DNA of 64,000 bases, from NCBI RefSeq assembly GCF_029968015.1, contig NZ_JASCIS010000017.1:1-64000 (forward strand). Reading direction: 5' to 3'. The position numbers and the translations under genes were made by a program. The notes beneath the pieces are model-generated. The model was given only the letters and a program-made list of their open reading frames with translations. It searched no databases and was not told the DNA's origin. The DNA is from Streptomyces luteolus. GTDB lineage: Bacteria > Actinomycetota > Actinomycetes > Streptomycetales > Streptomycetaceae. Positions 34,196 to 43,018 of this stretch are shown here, piece by piece (the stretch's first letter is position 1; the number at the start of each line of letters is the position of its first letter).

Positions 34196-36523
34196 ATGCT
34201 GTCCACCGCTCCCCGCCTCGGCCGCGCCGGTCCGCTGCTGCACCTCGTGCTGCTGCTCGCGGCCACCGTCGGCGTCCTGCTCGCGGGTGCCGCACCCGCG
34301 TCCGCGCACGCCGCGCTGACCGGGAGCGACCCGAAGCAGGGCGCGGTGGTGCAGCAGGCTCCGAAAGAGGTGACCCTGCAGTTCTCCGAGCAGGTCGCCA
34401 TGTCGGACGACTCGATCCGGGTGCTCGACCCGAAGGGCAAGCGGGTCGACACCGGCGAACTGCAGGACCTGTGCAGCGGAAGCGTCGTCAAGTACGGCGT
34501 CCCGCTGCACAGCGGGCTGCCCGAGGGCACGTTCACGGTCGCCTGGAAGGCGGTCTCCGCGGACAGCCACCCCGTCTCCGGCGCGTTCAGCTTCTCCATC
34601 GGCGCCCCGTCGAAGACGAGCGTGGCGCTGCCGGAGCAGGCGGCGGGCGGCGGTCCGGTCGGCATGCTGTACAACATCGCGCGCTATGTCTCGTACGCCG
34701 GTTTCACTCTGCTCGTCGGTGCCGCCGCGTTCCTGCTCGCCTGCTGGCGGCAGGGCGTGGGCGTACGGGCGATGCAGCGGCTGGTCGCGTACAGCTGGGT
34801 CGGACTGACCGGGGGGACGCTGGCGCTGCTTGTGCTGCGCGGGCCGTACACCGACTCGGGGAAGCTCGCGGACGTCCTCAACCTCGGTGGGCTCGGCGCG
34901 GTGCTCGAGACCAAGACCGGTGCCGCGCTGGTCTCCCGGCTGCTGCTGCTCGGCGCGGCCGCGCTGTTCGTCGTGGTGCTGTTCGGGGCGTACGCGAGAC
35001 GCGAGGACCCGGCCGAGAAGCGGGACCTGACGTTCGGCCTCGCCGTCGGCGGCGGGGTGGTGGCGGCAGGGCTCGCCTCGACGTGGGCGCTGGCCGAGCA
35101 TGCCTCGACGGGGATCCAGACGGCGATCGCCATGCCCGTCGATGTGGTCCATCTGCTGGCCGTGGCCGCCTGGCTCGGCGGTCTGACGGCGCTGCTCGCC
35201 GCCCTCTACCGCGCCCCGGCGGATCAACCGGTGGGGCGGGGCGCGGTGCTGCGGTTCTCCCGGATCGCGTTCGGCTCCGTGCTCGTCCTGGTGGCGACGG
35301 GCCTCTACCAGTCGTGGCGCCAGGTCGGTTCGTGGAACGCGCTGGTGTCCACGGCGTACGGGCAGTTGCTGCTCGTGAAGGTCGGGCTCGTGGTGCTGCT
35401 CGTCGGGGTCGCGTCGATCTCGCGGCGCTGGACGGCACGGATCGTGCGGGGCGCTGAGCCGGAGGCGGCGGAGGGCGTCCCGGAAGGCACGGAGGTCGCG
35501 GAAGGCGCGGAAGGCGCGGAAGGCGGCACGGAACGCGAGGCAGGCCTGGCAGGCCAGGCGGCACGCGTCGTCGAGCAGCGGGCGGGGCGGCATGCGGACG
35601 AGCCCGTGTCCGTACGCACGTCTCCGGCCACCGGCACCGCACCCGAGGCCGAAACGGACGGCGACGCTGACGCCGCCCCGGCCGCCGCCCCCGAGCCCGA
35701 CTCCGGACCCGAACCCGAACGCGACTCCGGACCCGAGCGCGGCTCCGGACCCGAACCCGAGCGCGGCTCCCGACCCGAACCCGAGCCCGACTCCCGACCC
35801 GAACCCGAGCCCGACTCCCAACCCAAGCCCGAGCGCGACTCCGGACCCGAGCGCGGCTCCGGACCCGGCCCCGAACCCGAACCCGGCCCCGAACCCGACC
35901 CTGACCCCGCACCCGACCCGGACCACGACCCCGACCCCGACCCCGACCCCGAGCGTGCCGCTCAACTCGCCCGGCAGCGCGCCGCCGTGGACACCGCGCG
36001 CAAGAAGCGGATCAGGGACGCCGACCCCGACCGTGCGGGCCTCAGGCGTTCGGTGCTCGCGGAGGCGGCCGTCGCCGTCGTCCTGCTCGCCGTCACCACG
36101 GCCCTGACCACCACCGAGCCGGGCCGCACCCAGGAGCAGGTGGACCGGGCGAGCGCGGCCACCGGCAGCGCCGTGCCGAACCGCCCCGTGAACATCACGC
36201 TGCCCTTCGACACCGGCGGCCAGGACGGCAGGGGTACCGTCCGCATCGACCTCGACCCGGGCCGTACGGGCAGCAACACACTGCATGTCTACGCCGAGCG
36301 CCCGAACGGCAAGGCCTTCGACGTACCCGAGCTGAAGGTCGCCCTCACCCTGAAGGCCAAGGACATCGGGCCGCTCCCGGTCGAGCCGGACCGGATCTCC
36401 ACCGGCCACTGGAGCTCGGCGGGCGTGCAGGTGCCGATGCCGGGCAACTGGCAGCTCTCGGTGACCGTGCGCACCTCGGACATCGACCAAGTGACCGTCC
36501 ACAAGAACGTGAAGATCGGCTGA
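34196..36523 (+). CDS. CopC-CopD fusion copper protein with long acidic insert
   Basis: A 775-residue protein. Its signal peptide leaves HAALTGSDP, the CopC N-terminal His ligand; the CopC domain runs to about 125 (DSHPVSGAF has another His). A CopD-type permease domain of about seven or eight TM helices follows (140-415). Then comes about 180 residues of Glu/Pro/Asp/Ser repeats (PEPERDSGPE-like), a last TM helix (VLAEAAVAVVLLAVTTALT) and a C-terminal beta domain of about 120 residues (YtkA/FixH-like). Copper import or delivery is the likely role. ATG 34196 is preferred over the adjacent TTG. Confidence 0.88.
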   Translation: MLSTAPRLGRAGPLLHLVLLLAATVGVLLAGAAPASAHAALTGSDPKQGAVVQQAPKEVTLQFSEQVAMSDDSIRVLDPKGKRVDTGELQDLCSGSVVKYGVPLHSGLPEGTFTVAWKAVSADSHPVSGAFSFSIGAPSKTSVALPEQAAGGGPVGMLYNIARYVSYAGFTLLVGAAAFLLACWRQGVGVRAMQRLVAYSWVGLTGGTLALLVLRGPYTDSGKLADVLNLGGLGAVLETKTGAALVSRLLLLGAAALFVVVLFGAYARREDPAEKRDLTFGLAVGGGVVAAGLASTWALAEHASTGIQTAIAMPVDVVHLLAVAAWLGGLTALLAALYRAPADQPVGRGAVLRFSRIAFGSVLVLVATGLYQSWRQVGSWNALVSTAYGQLLLVKVGLVVLLVGVASISRRWTARIVRGAEPEAAEGVPEGTEVAEGAEGAEGGTEREAGLAGQAARVVEQRAGRHADEPVSVRTSPATGTAPEAETDGDADAAPAAAPEPDSGPEPERDSGPERGSGPEPERGSRPEPEPDSRPEPEPDSQPKPERDSGPERGSGPGPEPEPGPEPDPDPAPDPDHDPDPDPDPERAAQLARQRAAVDTARKKRIRDADPDRAGLRRSVLAEAAVAVVLLAVTTALTTTEPGRTQEQVDRASAATGSAVPNRPVNITLPFDTGGQDGRGTVRIDLDPGRTGSNTLHVYAERPNGKAFDVPELKVALTLKAKDIGPLPVEPDRISTGHWSSAGVQVPMPGNWQLSVTVRTSDIDQVTVHKNVKIG

Positions 36524-36527
36524 CGCC

Positions 36528-37832
36528 ATGACTGTTGACGACCGCGAAGAGACTCCCTCCCGTACCGCCCCTGAGCAGTCGGACCGGGGGTCCACCGTCG
36601 AGCTGTCCCGGCGGCGGCTGCTCGGAACCGTGGGCGCGGCCGGGGTCGGCGGGATCGCGCTCGGCGCGGTCGGCGGTGTGGCCGGGCACGCGGCGGCGCA
36701 GTCCGAGCCCGCGGCGGACCTGGACTCGGTGGGCCGGACGTCGGTGCCGTTCAACGGGACGCACCAGCCGGGCATCACCACGCCGATGCAGGCCCGCGGC
36801 CACCTGGTCGCCTTCGACCTGGCGCCGGGCGCGGGCCGCAAGGAGGCCGCCGCGCTGCTGCGCCGCTGGTCGTCGACGGCCCGCAGGCTGATGGCGGGGC
36901 GCACGGCGGCGGACGACTCCGCGGTCGCGTTCGACGCGGGACCGTCCTCGCTGACGGTGACGTTCGGCTTCGGGCGCAGCTTCTTCGGCCGTACGGGCCT
37001 GGAGAAGCAGCGGCCGTTCGCGCTCGACCCGCTGCCCGCGTTCTCGTCGGACCAGTTGGACGCCAAGCGCGGCGAGGGCGACCTGTGGGTGCAGATCGGC
37101 GCCGACGACGCCCTGGTCGCCTTCGACGCGCTGCGCACCCTGCAGCGGGAGGCGGGCGACGCGGCGCGGGTGCGCTGGCAGATGAACGGCTTCAACCGCA
37201 CGCCCGGGGCGACGGCGAAGCCCATGACGACGCGCAATCTGATGGGCCAGGTCGACGGCACCAACAACCCGAAGGAGTCGGACCCCGACTTCCAGAAGCG
37301 AATCTTCGTGCCCGCGAGTCCCGCCGACGGCTCGGCCGACCCGGCCTGGATGGCGGGCGGCTCCTACGCGGTCGTACGCCGGATCCGGATGCTCCTCGAC
37401 GACTGGGAGAAGCTCTCGCTGCGCGACCAGGAGCAGGTGATCGGGCGCAAGAAGTCCGACGGCGCCCCGCTGACCGGCGGCTCGGAGACGACGGAGCCCG
37501 CCCTTGACAAGACCGGCCCCGACGGCAAGCCGCTGATCGCCGCGGACGCGCACGCCCGGATCTCCCGCCCGGACCAGAACGGCGGCGCCGCGATGCTGCG
37601 CCGACCGTTCTCCTTCCACGACGGGTACGACGAGGACGGTGTGCCGGACGCGGGCCTGCTGTTCATCTGCTGGCAGGCCGACCCGATGCGTGGCTTCGTA
37701 CCGGTGCAGCGCAAACTCGACCGGGGCGATGCGCTGTCTGCGTTCATCCGGCACGAGTCGAGCGGCCTGTTCGCGGTGCCCGGAGGTGCACGTTCCGGTG
37801 AATACGTGGGGCAGCGGCTGCTCGAGTCCTGA
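36528..37832 (+). CDS. dtpA: Tat-exported DyP-type haem peroxidase
   Basis: A 434-residue dye-decolourising peroxidase with a twin-arginine signal (SRRRLLGTVGAAG). The family motif GQVDGTNN contains the distal Asp; the proximal haem ligand is probably the His in DAHARISRP. The S. lividans orthologue DtpA works with Sco and ECuC in maturing the copper radical oxidase GlxA. Its position directly after the copC-copD fusion (4-bp gap) supports the same role here. EfeB-type iron chelatase function is a less likely alternative, because efeU/efeO are absent. Confidence 0.92.
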   Translation: MTVDDREETPSRTAPEQSDRGSTVELSRRRLLGTVGAAGVGGIALGAVGGVAGHAAAQSEPAADLDSVGRTSVPFNGTHQPGITTPMQARGHLVAFDLAPGAGRKEAAALLRRWSSTARRLMAGRTAADDSAVAFDAGPSSLTVTFGFGRSFFGRTGLEKQRPFALDPLPAFSSDQLDAKRGEGDLWVQIGADDALVAFDALRTLQREAGDAARVRWQMNGFNRTPGATAKPMTTRNLMGQVDGTNNPKESDPDFQKRIFVPASPADGSADPAWMAGGSYAVVRRIRMLLDDWEKLSLRDQEQVIGRKKSDGAPLTGGSETTEPALDKTGPDGKPLIAADAHARISRPDQNGGAAMLRRPFSFHDGYDEDGVPDAGLLFICWQADPMRGFVPVQRKLDRGDALSAFIRHESSGLFAVPGGARSGEYVGQRLLES

Positions 37833-37887
37833 CGCCGACCCCCGAGCCACGGCGCCGCCGTCTCATCCGGCGCATTAAGGTGACGGT

Positions 37888-38823
37888 ATGTCGGCCACGC
37901 GCTACACGTATCTCGGACCCGAGGGCACCTTCACCGAAGCCGCCCTGCGCACCCTGCCGGAAGCGGCGACCCGTGAGCTCGTGCCCATGGTGTCCGTGCC
38001 CGCCGCGCTCGACGCCGTGCGCGGCGGCGAGGCGGCGGCGGCGCTGGTGCCGATCGAGAACTCCGTGGAGGGCGGCGTCACCGCGACCCTCGACGAGCTC
38101 GCCACCGGTGAGCCGCTGATGATCTACCGCGAGGTGCTGCTCCCGATCGCCTTCGCGCTCCTGGCCAGGCCCGGCACGAAGCTGTCCGACATCAAGACGG
38201 TCACCGGCCACCCGGTCGCCCAGCCGCAGGTCCGCAACTGGCTCGCGGCCCATCTGCCGGACGCGCTGTGGGAGTCCGCGGCCTCGAACGCGGACGGTGC
38301 GCGCCTGGTGCAGGAGGGGCGCTACGACGCCGCGTTCGCGGGTGAGTTCGCGGCCGCGACGTACGGGCTCGAACCGCTGGTCACCGAGATCCACGACGCG
38401 GAGAACGCCGAGACCCGCTTCGTGCTCGTGGGCCGCCCGGCCCGGCCCGCGGCGCCGACCGGTGCCGACAAGACCTCCGTCGTCATCTGGCTCGACGACG
38501 ACCACCCCGGCGCGCTGCTCGAATTCCTCCAGGAGTTCTCGGTGCGCGGGGTCAACCTGATGCTGATCCAGTCCCGGCCCACGGGCGCGGGCATCGGCAA
38601 CTACTGCTTCTGCGTGGACGCCGAGGGGCATATCGCGGAGCGCCGGGTCGGCGAGGCCCTGATGGGCCTGAAGCGGATCGCGCCGAAGGTGCGCTTCCTC
38701 GGCTCGTACCCGCGGGCCGGTGTGACGCCCGCCGAGGTGCGGACGCTGCGCGCGGGCACGACGGACGCCGAGTTCACGTCGGCGGCGGACTGGCTGGCCC
38801 GGGTCCAGGACGGCCGGGCGTAA
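37888..38823 (+). CDS. pheA: Prephenate dehydratase
   Basis: A 311-residue enzyme converting prephenate to phenylpyruvate in phenylalanine synthesis. The PDT domain (GPEGTFTEAA, VPIENSVEGGV, catalytic NAETRFVLVG) is followed by an ACT domain (HPGALLEFLQEF, RGVNLMLIQSRP) for Phe feedback. There is no chorismate mutase domain, as is usual in actinobacteria. The stop codon sits at the start of a 22-bp tandem duplication (38821-38842 and 38843-38864). Confidence 0.96.
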   Translation: MSATRYTYLGPEGTFTEAALRTLPEAATRELVPMVSVPAALDAVRGGEAAAALVPIENSVEGGVTATLDELATGEPLMIYREVLLPIAFALLARPGTKLSDIKTVTGHPVAQPQVRNWLAAHLPDALWESAASNADGARLVQEGRYDAAFAGEFAAATYGLEPLVTEIHDAENAETRFVLVGRPARPAAPTGADKTSVVIWLDDDHPGALLEFLQEFSVRGVNLMLIQSRPTGAGIGNYCFCVDAEGHIAERRVGEALMGLKRIAPKVRFLGSYPRAGVTPAEVRTLRAGTTDAEFTSAADWLARVQDGRA

Positions 38824-38935
38824 GCCGTCCCGTTCCCCTGCGTAAGCCGTCCCGTTCCCCTGCGTACGTCGTACCGCGGCGTGGTTTCGCGGGCTCAGCC
38901 ACGCCATGACACCTTGTCCTACCTGCGGATTTTCT

Positions 38936-39246
38936 CTGTCCACAGGGTTATCCACAGGTTGGCTTCTCGACCTGGGGACAAGTCGACATCAATCCGCAAC
39001 AGGGTCGACAAATCGCCCCTCGCACCTCACGACCGTCCACAGCTGGGCACGTCACCCCTCGTCCACTCAATTCCTGCGATCAACTCTTTGGAGCGAGCCA
39101 ATACCACTCGAAAGTGGGCGCGCGAGGGGTTTATGCCGAGAATCCTTCGGTCCGCGGTGCGCTTGGGAAATGATCACTTCCGGTATCCACAGACCTTTCG
39201 CACAGCCTGTGGATAACTCTTCCCGGGCCCCGATTCCTGTGGACAA
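38936..39246. other. Cluster of DnaA-box-like sequences upstream of serS
   Basis: Within 311 bp: CTGTCCACA (38936), TTATCCACA (38948), TGGGGACAA (38973, minus), CCGTCCACA (39033), GTATCCACA (39183), TGTGGATAA (39208, minus) and TGTGGACAA (39238, minus). Three are perfect consensus. The surrounding 572-bp gap (38824-39395) has no gene and is relatively AT-rich. I recall a DnaA-box cluster near oriC described in S. coelicolor; this could be the same locus. A role in DnaA titration or serS control is inference. Confidence 0.7.
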
Positions 39247-39395
39247 GCGGGCCCAAGGGCCGCTCCGCACAAGGAGTTGTGGTCAAGACGCGACGCACCA
39301 ACTGCCCCGATACAGGGATTCTCCGGTTATTCATTGACTTCTGGGAGGGGAATACCGGTCGAGGGCCCGAAGCCCGCACCGGTAGCCTGGGGCGC

Positions 39396-40673
39396 GTGAT
39401 TGACCTTCGCCTGCTCCGTGAGGACCCCGACCGTGTCCGCGCTTCCCAGCGCGCCCGTGGAGAGGACGTCACGCTCGTCGACTCTCTGCTCTCCGCCGAC
39501 GAGCGCCGCAGGTCGTCCGGCGTCCGCTTCGACGAGCTGCGCGCCGAGCAGAAGCAGCTCGGCAAGCTGATCCCCAAGGCCTCGCCGGAAGAGCGGGCCG
39601 AGCTCCTGGGACGCGCCGAGCAGCTGAAGAGCGACGTCAAGGCGGCCGACGCCGAGCAGGACGAGGCGAAGGCCGAGACCGACCGCCTCCTGCTGCAGCT
39701 GGGCAACCTCGTACACCCGGACGTCCCGGTCGGCGGCGAGGAGGACTTCGTCGAGCTGGAGACGCACGGCACGATCCGCGACTTCGGGGCCGAGGGCTTC
39801 GAGCCCAAGGACCACCTGGAGCTGGGCACGCTGCTCGGCGCGATCGACGTCGAGCGCGGCGCCAAAGTCTCCGGCTCGCGCTTCTACTTCCTCACCGGCG
39901 TCGGCGCCCTGCTCGAACTCGCCCTGGTGAACGCCGCGTTGGCGCAGGCCACGGCCGCCGGGTTCACGCCGATGCTCACCCCGGCCCTGGTCCGCCCGCA
40001 GTCGATGGCCGGCACGGGCTTCCTCGGCCAGGCCGCCGCCGACGTCTACCACCTGGACAAGGACGACCTGTACCTGGTCGGCACGTCCGAGGTCCCGCTC
40101 GCGGCGTACCACATGGACGAGATCATCGACGCGGACAAGCTGCCGCTGCGCTACGCCGGGTTCTCGCCCTGCTTCCGCCGCGAGGCCGGCTCGCACGGCA
40201 AGGACACCCGGGGCATCTTCCGGGTCCACCAGTTCGACAAGGTCGAGATGTTCTCGTACGTCGACCCGGCGGACTCCGAGGCCGAGCACAAGCGGCTCCT
40301 GGAGTGGGAGAAGCAGTGGCTGACCTCCCTTGAGCTGCCGTTCCGCGTGATCGACGTCGCCACCGGTGACCTCGGCTCCTCGGCCGCCCGCAAGTACGAC
40401 TGCGAGGCCTGGATCCCCACGCAGGGCAAGTTCCGCGAGCTGACCTCGACGTCCGACTGCACCGAGTTCCAGTCGCGCCGCCTCTCCATCCGGATGCGCG
40501 ACGAGAAGAAGATCCGCCCGCTCGCGACGCTGAACGGCACGCTGTGCGCGGTGCCGCGCACGATCGTGGCGATCCTGGAGAACCACCAGCAGGCCGACGG
40601 TTCGGTGCGCGTGCCCGAGGTGCTGCGCCCCTACCTCGGCGGGCGTGAGGTACTGGAGCCGGTCGCCAAGTGA
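39396..40673 (+). CDS. serS: Seryl-tRNA synthetase
   Basis: A 425-residue class II synthetase that charges tRNA-Ser; two tRNA-Ser genes lie in the same window. The N-terminal antiparallel coiled coil (about 25-110) is followed by the catalytic core with motif 2 (FSPCFRREAGSHGKDTRGIFRVHQF) and motif 3 (LNGTLCAVPRTIVAILENHQ). GTG at 39396 gives the expected length. A TAGCCT hexamer about 9 bp before the GTG could be a -10 box of a near-leaderless transcript, since no clear RBS is present. Confidence 0.97.
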   Translation: MIDLRLLREDPDRVRASQRARGEDVTLVDSLLSADERRRSSGVRFDELRAEQKQLGKLIPKASPEERAELLGRAEQLKSDVKAADAEQDEAKAETDRLLLQLGNLVHPDVPVGGEEDFVELETHGTIRDFGAEGFEPKDHLELGTLLGAIDVERGAKVSGSRFYFLTGVGALLELALVNAALAQATAAGFTPMLTPALVRPQSMAGTGFLGQAAADVYHLDKDDLYLVGTSEVPLAAYHMDEIIDADKLPLRYAGFSPCFRREAGSHGKDTRGIFRVHQFDKVEMFSYVDPADSEAEHKRLLEWEKQWLTSLELPFRVIDVATGDLGSSAARKYDCEAWIPTQGKFRELTSTSDCTEFQSRRLSIRMRDEKKIRPLATLNGTLCAVPRTIVAILENHQQADGSVRVPEVLRPYLGGREVLEPVAK

Positions 40674-41728
40674 GTGCACTTCCTGGTCCGGAGGGCTCGG
40701 TGGGTCCGGCGGGTGCGGCGGGTCCCGTGGGTCCCGTGGGTCCGGCGGGTCCGGCGGGTGCGGCGGCCACCTCGTGGGACGCGGCCACCGCGAGGGACGC
40801 GGACACCGCGCGCGTCGTCACCGTCGGCTCGATGAAGGCCGGCGCCGCCGCGCAGGCCGCCGCCCAGCGGGACGCCCTGGCGGCCGCGGCCGAGCCGGGC
40901 ACCTTCCCGTACAAGCTGATCGCGACGGATCTCGACGGCACGCTGCTGCGGTCCGACGAGACGATCTCGCCGCGTACGCGCGCCGCGCTCGAAACCGCCT
41001 GCGGGCTCGGCGCGGCGCACATCGTGGTCACCGGCCGTGCCGTGCCCTGGACCCGGCACATCCTCGACGACCTCGGGTACGAGGGCATCGCGGTGTGCGG
41101 CCAGGGCGCGCAGGTCTACCACGCGGGCGAGCACCGGCTGCTCACCTCCGTGACCCTCGACCGCCAGCTCGCCGGGCTCGCCCTGGCGAAGCTGGAGGCC
41201 GAGATCGGGCCGCTCGCGCTCGCCGCGAGCCGGGACGGCGTGGACGGCGAGGTGCTCGTCGGCCCCGGCTACCGAGTGCAGGAAGGCCCGCTTCCGGTCG
41301 TGGAGTTCACGGACTCGGCGGACCTGTGGTCGGCCCCGCTGAACAAGCTGTACGTCCAGCACCCCGGCCTCTCCGACGACGCGCTCGCCGAGGTGGCGCG
41401 GCGGATCGCCGGTGATCTGGTCGGCGTGACCATGGCGGGCCCCGGCATAGTGGAACTGCTGCCGCTCGGCCTCTCCAAGGCGACCGGTCTGTCGCTCGCC
41501 GCGCGGCGCCTTGGCGCGAAGGCCAAGGACACGATCGCGTTCGGCGACATGCCCAACGACGTCCCGATGTTCGGCTGGGCCGCGCACAGCGTGGCGATGG
41601 CCAACGCACACGATGAACTCAAGGCCGTGGCGGACGAGGTGACGGCGTCCAACGAGGACGACGGGATCGCGCTCGTCCTGGAACGGCTGCTCGCCGACCG
41701 GGGATCTTTCGGAGGACCTGGATCATGA
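40670..41728 (+). CDS. HAD-family (Cof-type) phosphatase with collagen-like N-terminus
   Basis: A 352-residue protein whose HAD core starts near residue 82 (LIATDLDGTLL, motif I). Motif II (VVTGR), the Lys of motif III and FGDMPNDVPM (motif IV) are complete, so it should be a phosphatase on a small phosphorylated metabolite. Its first 80 residues are extra: GPxGPxG repeats of collagen type (about 5-32) from a 9-bp DNA repeat, then an Ala-rich linker. The GTG overlaps the serS stop (GTGA). A later start at ATG 40829 would remove the repeats. A second HAD of the same group is at 53900. Confidence 0.88.
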   Translation: MSALPGPEGSVGPAGAAGPVGPVGPAGPAGAAATSWDAATARDADTARVVTVGSMKAGAAAQAAAQRDALAAAAEPGTFPYKLIATDLDGTLLRSDETISPRTRAALETACGLGAAHIVVTGRAVPWTRHILDDLGYEGIAVCGQGAQVYHAGEHRLLTSVTLDRQLAGLALAKLEAEIGPLALAASRDGVDGEVLVGPGYRVQEGPLPVVEFTDSADLWSAPLNKLYVQHPGLSDDALAEVARRIAGDLVGVTMAGPGIVELLPLGLSKATGLSLAARRLGAKAKDTIAFGDMPNDVPMFGWAAHSVAMANAHDELKAVADEVTASNEDDGIALVLERLLADRGSFGGPGS

Positions 41729-42087
41729 CCGCTGCGCGTACCGTCCGACTCCGCCGGGTCTACGAGACACCGAAGGACGAGGACGGTACGCGCGTCCTCG
41801 TCGACCGCCTCTGGCCGCGCGGCCTGAGCAAGGCGGACGCGCGGATCGACGTCTGGCCGAAGGACCTCACTCCGTCGACGGAGCTGCGCCGGTGGTTCCA
41901 CGGGCCCGGACAGGGCGAGTTCGAGGAGTTCCGTTCCCGCTACGAGGCGGAGCTTGACGGGGATGCGGCGCGGGCGGCGCTCGCCGAGGTTCGGGGGCTG
42001 GCGGCGAAGGGCACGGTCACGTTGCTGTCGGCGGTCAAGGATCTTGAGCGGAGCCATGTGGGGGTGCTGGCGGAGCGGCTGAGGTAG
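41725..42087 (+). CDS. DUF488 family protein
   Basis: A 120-residue protein of the DUF488 family (YeaO-like): VRLRRVYETP, LVDRLWPRGLSKADARIDVWPKDLTPS and LLSAVKDLERSHVGVL are the conserved blocks. The ATG overlaps the HAD stop (ATGA), so it closes the serS-HAD-DUF488 operon. Biochemical function is not established. Confidence 0.9.
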   Translation: MTAARTVRLRRVYETPKDEDGTRVLVDRLWPRGLSKADARIDVWPKDLTPSTELRRWFHGPGQGEFEEFRSRYEAELDGDAARAALAEVRGLAAKGTVTLLSAVKDLERSHVGVLAERLR

Positions 42088-42092
42088 GCCTT

Positions 42093-42109
42093 CGGGGGCT
42101 CCGCCCCCG
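42093..42109 (+). terminator. Terminator of the serS operon
   Basis: CGGGGGC-TCC-GCCCCCG, a 7-bp GC hairpin 6 bp after the DUF488 stop. Confidence 0.5.
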
Positions 42110-42172
42110 GACCCCCGCTCCTCAATCGCCGGAGGGGCTGGTTTTCAGGGGCGCGGGGAACTGCGCGACCAG

Positions 42173-42198
42173 CCACGACGGCGCGGCAGCCGAACGAC
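42173..42198 (+). repeat. Dispersed intergenic repeat, copy A
   Basis: A 26-bp core beginning CCACGACGGCGCG and ending CAGCCGAACGAC is shared with 58603-58628 at 25 of 26 positions. Both copies follow a GGGGCGCG phrase and lie in intergenic spacers. It looks like a short dispersed Streptomyces repeat. Confidence 0.7.
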
Positions 42199-42267
42199 AG
42201 CACCCGCTGCACCCCAGCGCTAGTTGTAGGATGACTGGGCAACAGGGCAACCTCCAGGAGGAGCACC

Positions 42268-42942
42268 ATGGCGCTGCAGACCGCAGGACGGCAGTCCCTC
42301 GTGGACACGGTCGTCGACCAGCTCCGCACGCAGCTCACCAGCGGCGCGTGGCCCGTCGGCGACCGCATCCCGACCGAGCACACCCTCGCCGAGCAGCTCG
42401 GCGTCGGCCGCAACACGGTCCGGGAGGCCGTCCGCGTCCTGGTGCACGCGGGGCTGCTCGAGTCGCGCCAGGGCAACGGCACGTTCGTACGCTCCGCCGC
42501 CGACCCCTCCGCCGTACTGCGCGGAATGCGGCACGCTGGCGCCCTGGAGGTCACCGAGGTCCGTGTCGCCCTGGAGGCGGAGGCCGCCCGGCTCGCCGCC
42601 GAGCGCCGTGACACCCACGACCTGCTGCGGCTGCGCGCCGCGCTCGCCACGCTGCACGAGGAGGGCGACCGGGACGCGGACGCCGACATGGCCTTCCACC
42701 TGGCGGTCGTCGAGGCCACGCACAACACCGCGTTCATCGAGGTCTACCGCTTCTTCTCGGTACGGGTGCACGAGGTGCTCGTGCACGCCCTCGGCGACCG
42801 GGACATGCCGCCCGTGGACATCGCCGAGCACGAAGCCCTCGTCGACGCCGTCGAGGCCGGGGACCCGGCCGCGGCCGACGCCGCCGTGCGCACGCTCCTG
42901 AAGGTGCCCATCGACGCGCTCCGGCAGCTCGGCGCGCGCTGA
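42268..42942 (+). CDS. GntR-family (FadR/FCD) transcriptional regulator
   Basis: A 224-residue regulator. The N-terminal winged helix (PTEHTLAEQLGVGRNTVREAVRVL) precedes an all-helical FCD effector domain with metal/ligand His residues (MAFHLAVVEATHN, EHEALVDAV). AGGAGG is 7-8 nt before the ATG. It is followed 76 bp later by a transporter gene on the same strand, with a palindrome between them. It probably controls that transporter in response to its substrate. Confidence 0.9.
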   Translation: MALQTAGRQSLVDTVVDQLRTQLTSGAWPVGDRIPTEHTLAEQLGVGRNTVREAVRVLVHAGLLESRQGNGTFVRSAADPSAVLRGMRHAGALEVTEVRVALEAEAARLAAERRDTHDLLRLRAALATLHEEGDRDADADMAFHLAVVEATHNTAFIEVYRFFSVRVHEVLVHALGDRDMPPVDIAEHEALVDAVEAGDPAAADAAVRTLLKVPIDALRQLGAR

Positions 42943-42975
42943 CCCGCGCGCGCCGCTCCACGCGACCCCCACACA

Positions 42976-42990
42976 TGTACGGGCCGTACA
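42976..42990. promoter_or_regulatory. Palindromic operator between gntR and MFS genes
   Basis: TGTACGGGCCGTACA is a perfect 15-bp palindrome around a central G, 29-43 bp before the TTG start of the transporter. Its form (GTAC half-sites) suits a FadR-subfamily dimer, most simply the product of the preceding gene. Confidence 0.65.
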
Positions 42991-43018
42991 GCCGTACGCC
43001 CGAGAAAGGTGCCCTCTT

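Noticed and set aside
33839..37267. 1142-codon frame on the minus strand
   Set aside because: It is antisense to the ecuC, copC-copD and dtpA genes, and its repeats mirror the acidic insert.
36528..37832. EfeB of an EfeUOB iron importer
   Set aside because: There are no efeU or efeO genes nearby, and the copper chaperone context fits DtpA better.
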